This document shows, in pieces, positions 61,049 to 64,000 of a stretch of 64,000 nt of DNA. The notes under the pieces were generated by a model that ran no database searches, was not told the DNA's origin, and saw only the letters and a list, made by a program, of their open reading frames with translations. The translations under genes and the position numbers were made by a program. The DNA is taken from NCBI RefSeq assembly GCF_005943945.1, contig NZ_CP040710.1, forward strand, positions 2,057,001 through 2,121,000, read 5' to 3'. Source of the DNA: Aggregatimonas sangjinii (GTDB lineage: Bacteria > Bacteroidota > Bacteroidia > Flavobacteriales > Flavobacteriaceae). Every line of letters begins with the position of its first letter. Position 1 is the first letter of the stretch.

Positions 61049-62026
61049 TTATTCAAAGGGAAATGTAATACCTCCTTGACGGCGCACCTCGTCCATTAGT
61101 GTTATTAAATCGATACTATTCTGGTGGCTCCATAATTCACTTTGCAATTTGCCTTCTCGCAGGCACCGATGCACCTCATCGATTTCATGAGTATAGCCTT
61201 TTCCAAGGGTCGGTAGGTCGTAGCGTTTCTCTGTTTCGGCGATATGACTTACGAACCCTTGTGTTTCGTGCCACCGGGAGTCGATAAAAATCTCCCCTTT
61301 ACTTCCGGAAATTTCCGCCCTCATTTCCGATTTGGAGGTGAGGCCACTGTACAGGATTGCCTGTGCCCGGTCGTATTGAAAAATCATGGACGTCTGTACC
61401 TCGGCGCCGGTTTTGTACAGATTGGAGGTAGCCAAAATTCGTTCAGGTTTTCCTAAAATCAGATAGGCAAGGAATATCGGGTATATTCCGATATCTAAAA
61501 TGGAACCTCCTGCGAGTTCAGGATTTAATAGCCTTCCTTTCTCATCCCTGTCCAAAGAATAGAAAGCAAAATCGGCATGCAAATAGCTGACCTGACCGAT
61601 TACGCCGTCATCAACCAGCTGTTTGATTTTTCTGATGGATGGATTAAAGCGGCTCCATAATGCCTCCATCAGGAAAACTTTGTTTTCAGCGGCGACCCTC
61701 AGCATTTTTTTTACTTGGGACAGATTGATGCCCACTGGTTTTTCACAAAGAATATGCTTGCCGCTTTTCATCGCCTTTATCGCCCACTCCATATGTCCGG
61801 TATGGGGGGTCGCAATGTAAATAACATCGACTTTGTCGGAAACCAATAATTCCTCATAGCTGCCAAAGGCGAATTCCGCATTGTATTCGTCGGCAAACTC
61901 CCTAGCTCTCTCCAAGTTCCTGGAGGCAACTGCGGTCAGGCGCCCGTCCCTTACTAAAGCCAGGTCTTTCGTGAAACTGTGAGCGATTCTCCCAGGGCCT
62001 AAAATTCCCCAACGTATTGTTTCCAT
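61049..62026 (-). CDS. Gfo/Idh/MocA-family oxidoreductase
   Basis: A 325-residue NAD(P)-dependent oxidoreductase, probably acting on a sugar or inositol-like compound. Seen: the Rossmann loop WGILGPGRIAHSF at the start, YIATPHTGHMEW, the signature CEKPVGINLSQ and GGSILDIGIYPIFLA. Start taken at 62026 (METIRWG); the adjacent ATG at 62029 is equally possible, while the extra 47 residues of the longer frame are unlike the family and run into an intergenic repeat. Confidence 0.88.
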   Translation of the reverse strand: METIRWGILGPGRIAHSFTKDLALVRDGRLTAVASRNLERAREFADEYNAEFAFGSYEELLVSDKVDVIYIATPHTGHMEWAIKAMKSGKHILCEKPVGINLSQVKKMLRVAAENKVFLMEALWSRFNPSIRKIKQLVDDGVIGQVSYLHADFAFYSLDRDEKGRLLNPELAGGSILDIGIYPIFLAYLILGKPERILATSNLYKTGAEVQTSMIFQYDRAQAILYSGLTSKSEMRAEISGSKGEIFIDSRWHETQGFVSHIAETEKRYDLPTLGKGYTHEIDEVHRCLREGKLQSELWSHQNSIDLITLMDEVRRQGGITFPFE

Positions 62027-62095
62027 CATAATCCATCGATTTTGTGTCGAGTGTTCCTCGATATCCGATTGACCGCTAAAGTAGTATTTTACGCG

Positions 62096-62187
62096 ATAAT
62101 CAAGATTCAAGTGCTCCGAATCTTGCCGTAACACGTCAATTTTTTTTCTTTTTCCAAGGATTCGCATGCTTGCCCCGGGGTCGTTTA
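62096..62187 (+). repeat. interspersed intergenic repeat, copy 2
   Basis: Same three modules and order as 7871-7957: ATAATCAAGATTCAA (62096-62110), TGCTCCGA (62112-62119) and the CCCCGGG module at 62168-62187. The stretch between the last two modules is AT-rich and unrelated to copy 1. It ends 39 bases before the acyl-CoA carboxylase start. Confidence 0.6.
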
Positions 62188-62226
62188 CTGCTTATCTTTA
62201 TGCTCTAATTCAGAAGAACACCCTAA

Positions 62227-63855
62227 ATGGATATCAAATTCAATAAAAACGAGGACCACAATAAAATGATGCTTTCCGAGCTGCGCAAACGTTTGGCGAA
62301 AGTAAAACTTGGTGGTGGCCAACTGCGTTTGGATAAGCAAAAGGCACAGGGCAAAATGACGGCACGGGAACGTATCGACTATTTGCTTGATGAGAAGAAA
62401 GACAGTATCGAAATCGGAGCCTTTGCCGGCGATGGTATGTACGAGGAGCATGGCGGTTGCCCATGTGGAGGGGTTGTCGTCAAAATTGGCTCTGTTCAGG
62501 GTAAACAGTGTATCGTTGTTGCTAATGATGCCACCGTTAAAGCCGGAGCTTGGTTTCCCATTACCGGAAAAAAGAATTTAAGGGCTCAGGAAATCGCCAT
62601 AGAAAACAGACTGCCGATCATTTATCTGGTCGATAGCGCCGGCGTGTATTTGCCTTTGCAAGACGAGATTTTCCCCGATAAGGAACACTTCGGACGTATT
62701 TTCCGAAATAACGCTGTCATGAGCAGTTTGGGAATTACCCAAATCGCTGCTGTTATGGGAAGCTGCGTGGCCGGAGGTGCCTATCTGCCCATTATGAGCG
62801 ACGAGGCCTTAATAGTAGACAAAACAGCTAGTATTTTTCTGGCGGGGAGTTATTTGGTAAAAGCCGCGATTGGTGAGAGCGTAGATAATGAAACGTTGGG
62901 TGGCGCAACAACGCATTGCGAAGTAAGCGGGGTAACCGATTACAAGGCGAAAGATGATGCCGATGCACTCGATAAAATCAAGAATATCGTGGATAAAATC
63001 GGTGATTTTGATAAAGCCGGATACAATCGTAAAAAGGCGGCAAAGCCAAATAAAAATCAAGAAGATATTTATGGTCTCCTCCCCGCCTCCCGTTCTGATC
63101 AGTACGATATGCTCGAAATTATCGAGCGAATGGTCGATGAATCGAAATTCGAACAGCACAAAGAAGGTTATGGAAAAACAATATTGACCGGCTATGCCCG
63201 AATTGACGGGTGGGCAGTAGGTATTGTCGCCAACCAAAGAAAAGTAGTAAAAACAGCAAAAGGCGAAATGCAGTTCGGAGGCGTCATTTATTCCGATTCT
63301 GCCGACAAGGCAACCCGCTTTATCGCCAATTGTAATCAGAAGAAGATACCCCTTGTTTTCTTACAGGATGTTACCGGATTTATGGTGGGGAGTAAGAGCG
63401 AGCATGGCGGTATTATTAAAGATGGTGCCAAAATGGTTAATGCGGTGAGCAATTCGGTAGTTCCCAAGTTTACCGTGGTTATCGGCAACAGTTACGGCGC
63501 AGGCAACTATGCCATGTGCGGTAAGGCCTATGACCCTAGGTTGATTGTGGCTTGGCCCAGTGCTGAACTGGCCGTGATGAGCGGAAATTCGGCTGCCAAA
63601 GTGCTGCTTCAAATCGAAAAATCCTCACTCAAAAAGAAAGGTGAAACAATTACGGAAGCAAAAGAAACCGAGCTTTTCCAAAAAATAAAACAACGCTACG
63701 ATAACCAAATATCGCCGTACTATGCGGCCTCCCGCATTTGGACCGATGCCATAATCGACCCTCTGGATACCAGAAAATGGATTTCGATAGGAATCGAGGC
63801 TGCGAATCATGCACCTATTACGAAGGACTTTAATTTAGGCGTTTTGCAGGTATAG
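62227..63855 (+). CDS. acyl-CoA carboxylase carboxyltransferase beta subunit
   Basis: A 542-residue biotin-dependent carboxyltransferase of the methylcrotonyl-/propionyl-CoA carboxylase type. Seen: MTARERIDYLLDEK near the start, the acyl-CoA site segments DSAGVYLPLQDEIFPD and GSCVAGGAYLPIMSDEA, and in the second half the carboxybiotin segments FLQDVTGFMVG and IGNSYGAGNYAMCGKAYDPR. Length fits the methylcrotonyl type (about 535-540) better than the propionyl type, suggesting leucine breakdown; the biotin-carrying alpha subunit is not in the window. Confidence 0.9.
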   Translation: MDIKFNKNEDHNKMMLSELRKRLAKVKLGGGQLRLDKQKAQGKMTARERIDYLLDEKKDSIEIGAFAGDGMYEEHGGCPCGGVVVKIGSVQGKQCIVVANDATVKAGAWFPITGKKNLRAQEIAIENRLPIIYLVDSAGVYLPLQDEIFPDKEHFGRIFRNNAVMSSLGITQIAAVMGSCVAGGAYLPIMSDEALIVDKTASIFLAGSYLVKAAIGESVDNETLGGATTHCEVSGVTDYKAKDDADALDKIKNIVDKIGDFDKAGYNRKKAAKPNKNQEDIYGLLPASRSDQYDMLEIIERMVDESKFEQHKEGYGKTILTGYARIDGWAVGIVANQRKVVKTAKGEMQFGGVIYSDSADKATRFIANCNQKKIPLVFLQDVTGFMVGSKSEHGGIIKDGAKMVNAVSNSVVPKFTVVIGNSYGAGNYAMCGKAYDPRLIVAWPSAELAVMSGNSAAKVLLQIEKSSLKKKGETITEAKETELFQKIKQRYDNQISPYYAASRIWTDAIIDPLDTRKWISIGIEAANHAPITKDFNLGVLQV

Positions 63856-63857
63856 CG

Positions 63858-64000
63858 TTATTCTCGTTCCAAATTCACGTTCACGGTAGTTTTTTCCAAC
63901 AATTCTATGGTGAGTTCTTTCATTCCAGGAGCTTCGTAGACTAGAATGTCCATTGGATTGGCCTCTATAAGATATCTACCACTCTCATTGGTAGCAACTT
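63858..64000 (-). CDS. end of a carboxypeptidase-regulatory-like domain protein (start outside window)
   Basis: The last 46 or so residues of a minus-strand gene, ending at the stop 63860-63858. The sequence TNESGRYLIEANPMDILVYE followed by a short strand ending VNVNLERE is the pattern of the carboxypeptidase-regulatory-like (CnaB-type) domain common at the start of TonB-dependent receptors and in small exported proteins. Since the domain is at the C-terminal end here, it is probably a small exported protein. Convergent with the carboxylase gene. Confidence 0.6.
   Translation of the reverse strand, partial: VATNESGRYLIEANPMDILVYEAPGMKELTIELLEKTTVNVNLERE

Noticed and set aside
1-64000. Looked for tRNA, rRNA, tmRNA, insertion sequences and prophage genes.
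   Set aside because: No tRNA T-loop with matching arms, no rRNA-like stretch, no transposase or integrase and no phage structural gene was seen on either strand; a covariance-model scan would be decisive for RNA genes.

Overview
The window is chromosomal DNA from a member of the Bacteroidota, almost certainly a Flavobacteriaceae. The evidence is a PorP/SprF protein of the type IX secretion/gliding kind, an OMP_b-brl-type TonB-dependent receptor, DUF4834, YfhO and CAL67264-family proteins, BatA, and promoters of the Bacteroidetes form TTTG-N19-21-TAnnTTTG instead of E. coli-type -35/-10 boxes. Starts mostly lack Shine-Dalgarno sequences. A marine Zobellia/Maribacter-like relative is a guess. 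I see no rRNA, tRNA, insertion sequence, prophage or CRISPR array; most of the window is core chromosome.

Layout. 1-7.7 kb: the end of an acyl-CoA synthetase gene, a non-coding stretch, a PD40 protein plus a PorP/SprF protein, an atypical response regulator and a glycosyltransferase. 8-14 kb: a BatA protein and a metal-site-less dihydroorotase homologue (overlapping genes), two DUF4870-like membrane proteins, an esterase, an anchored unknown and a PhnP-like hydrolase. 14-24 kb: a conserved unknown, bcp, nth, two tandem copies of a unit made of a sigma-70 gene and a 47-residue protein gene, uvrA and a very basic secreted protein. 24-33 kb: seven minus-strand genes that can be one transcript (DUF4834, YfhO, glycosyltransferase, flippase, RDD, molybdopterin oxidoreductase, pseudouridine synthase), suggesting surface polysaccharide assembly. 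33-45 kb: an outer-membrane protein behind a 14-bp tandem repeat, a GNAT protein, two PLP enzymes that look like the cysteate synthase and cysteate acyltransferase steps of sulfonolipid (capnine) synthesis, an S9 peptidase, ebfC, a YegP-like protein, threonine aldolase and a zinc metalloprotease. 45-54 kb: the ATP-grasp / alpha-E / transglutaminase trio, prfB with its programmed +1 frameshift, arsC, a Gly/Tyr-rich secreted protein paired with a TonB-dependent receptor, and a 57-residue membrane protein. 54-64 kb: fumC, a coiled-coil membrane protein, a GNAT and a lipoprotein hydrolase, a VOC protein, ettA, a CAL67264 protein, a Gfo/Idh/MocA oxidoreductase, an acyl-CoA carboxylase beta subunit and the end of a carboxypeptidase-regulatory-like protein.

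The observations I consider strongest are: (i) the tandem duplication of the sigma factor and 47-residue protein unit, where one small gene is below usual gene-calling length; (ii) the probable sulfonolipid PLP pair with palindromes around the promoter of its first gene; (iii) the ATP-grasp/alpha-E/transglutaminase system; (iv) several proteins that keep a family fold but lost key residues (response regulator without its phosphoacceptor Asp, dihydroorotase without its metal site, endonuclease III without Fe-S cysteines); and (v) a degenerate intergenic repeat with two full copies. All family calls come from reading the sequence; no searches were run.
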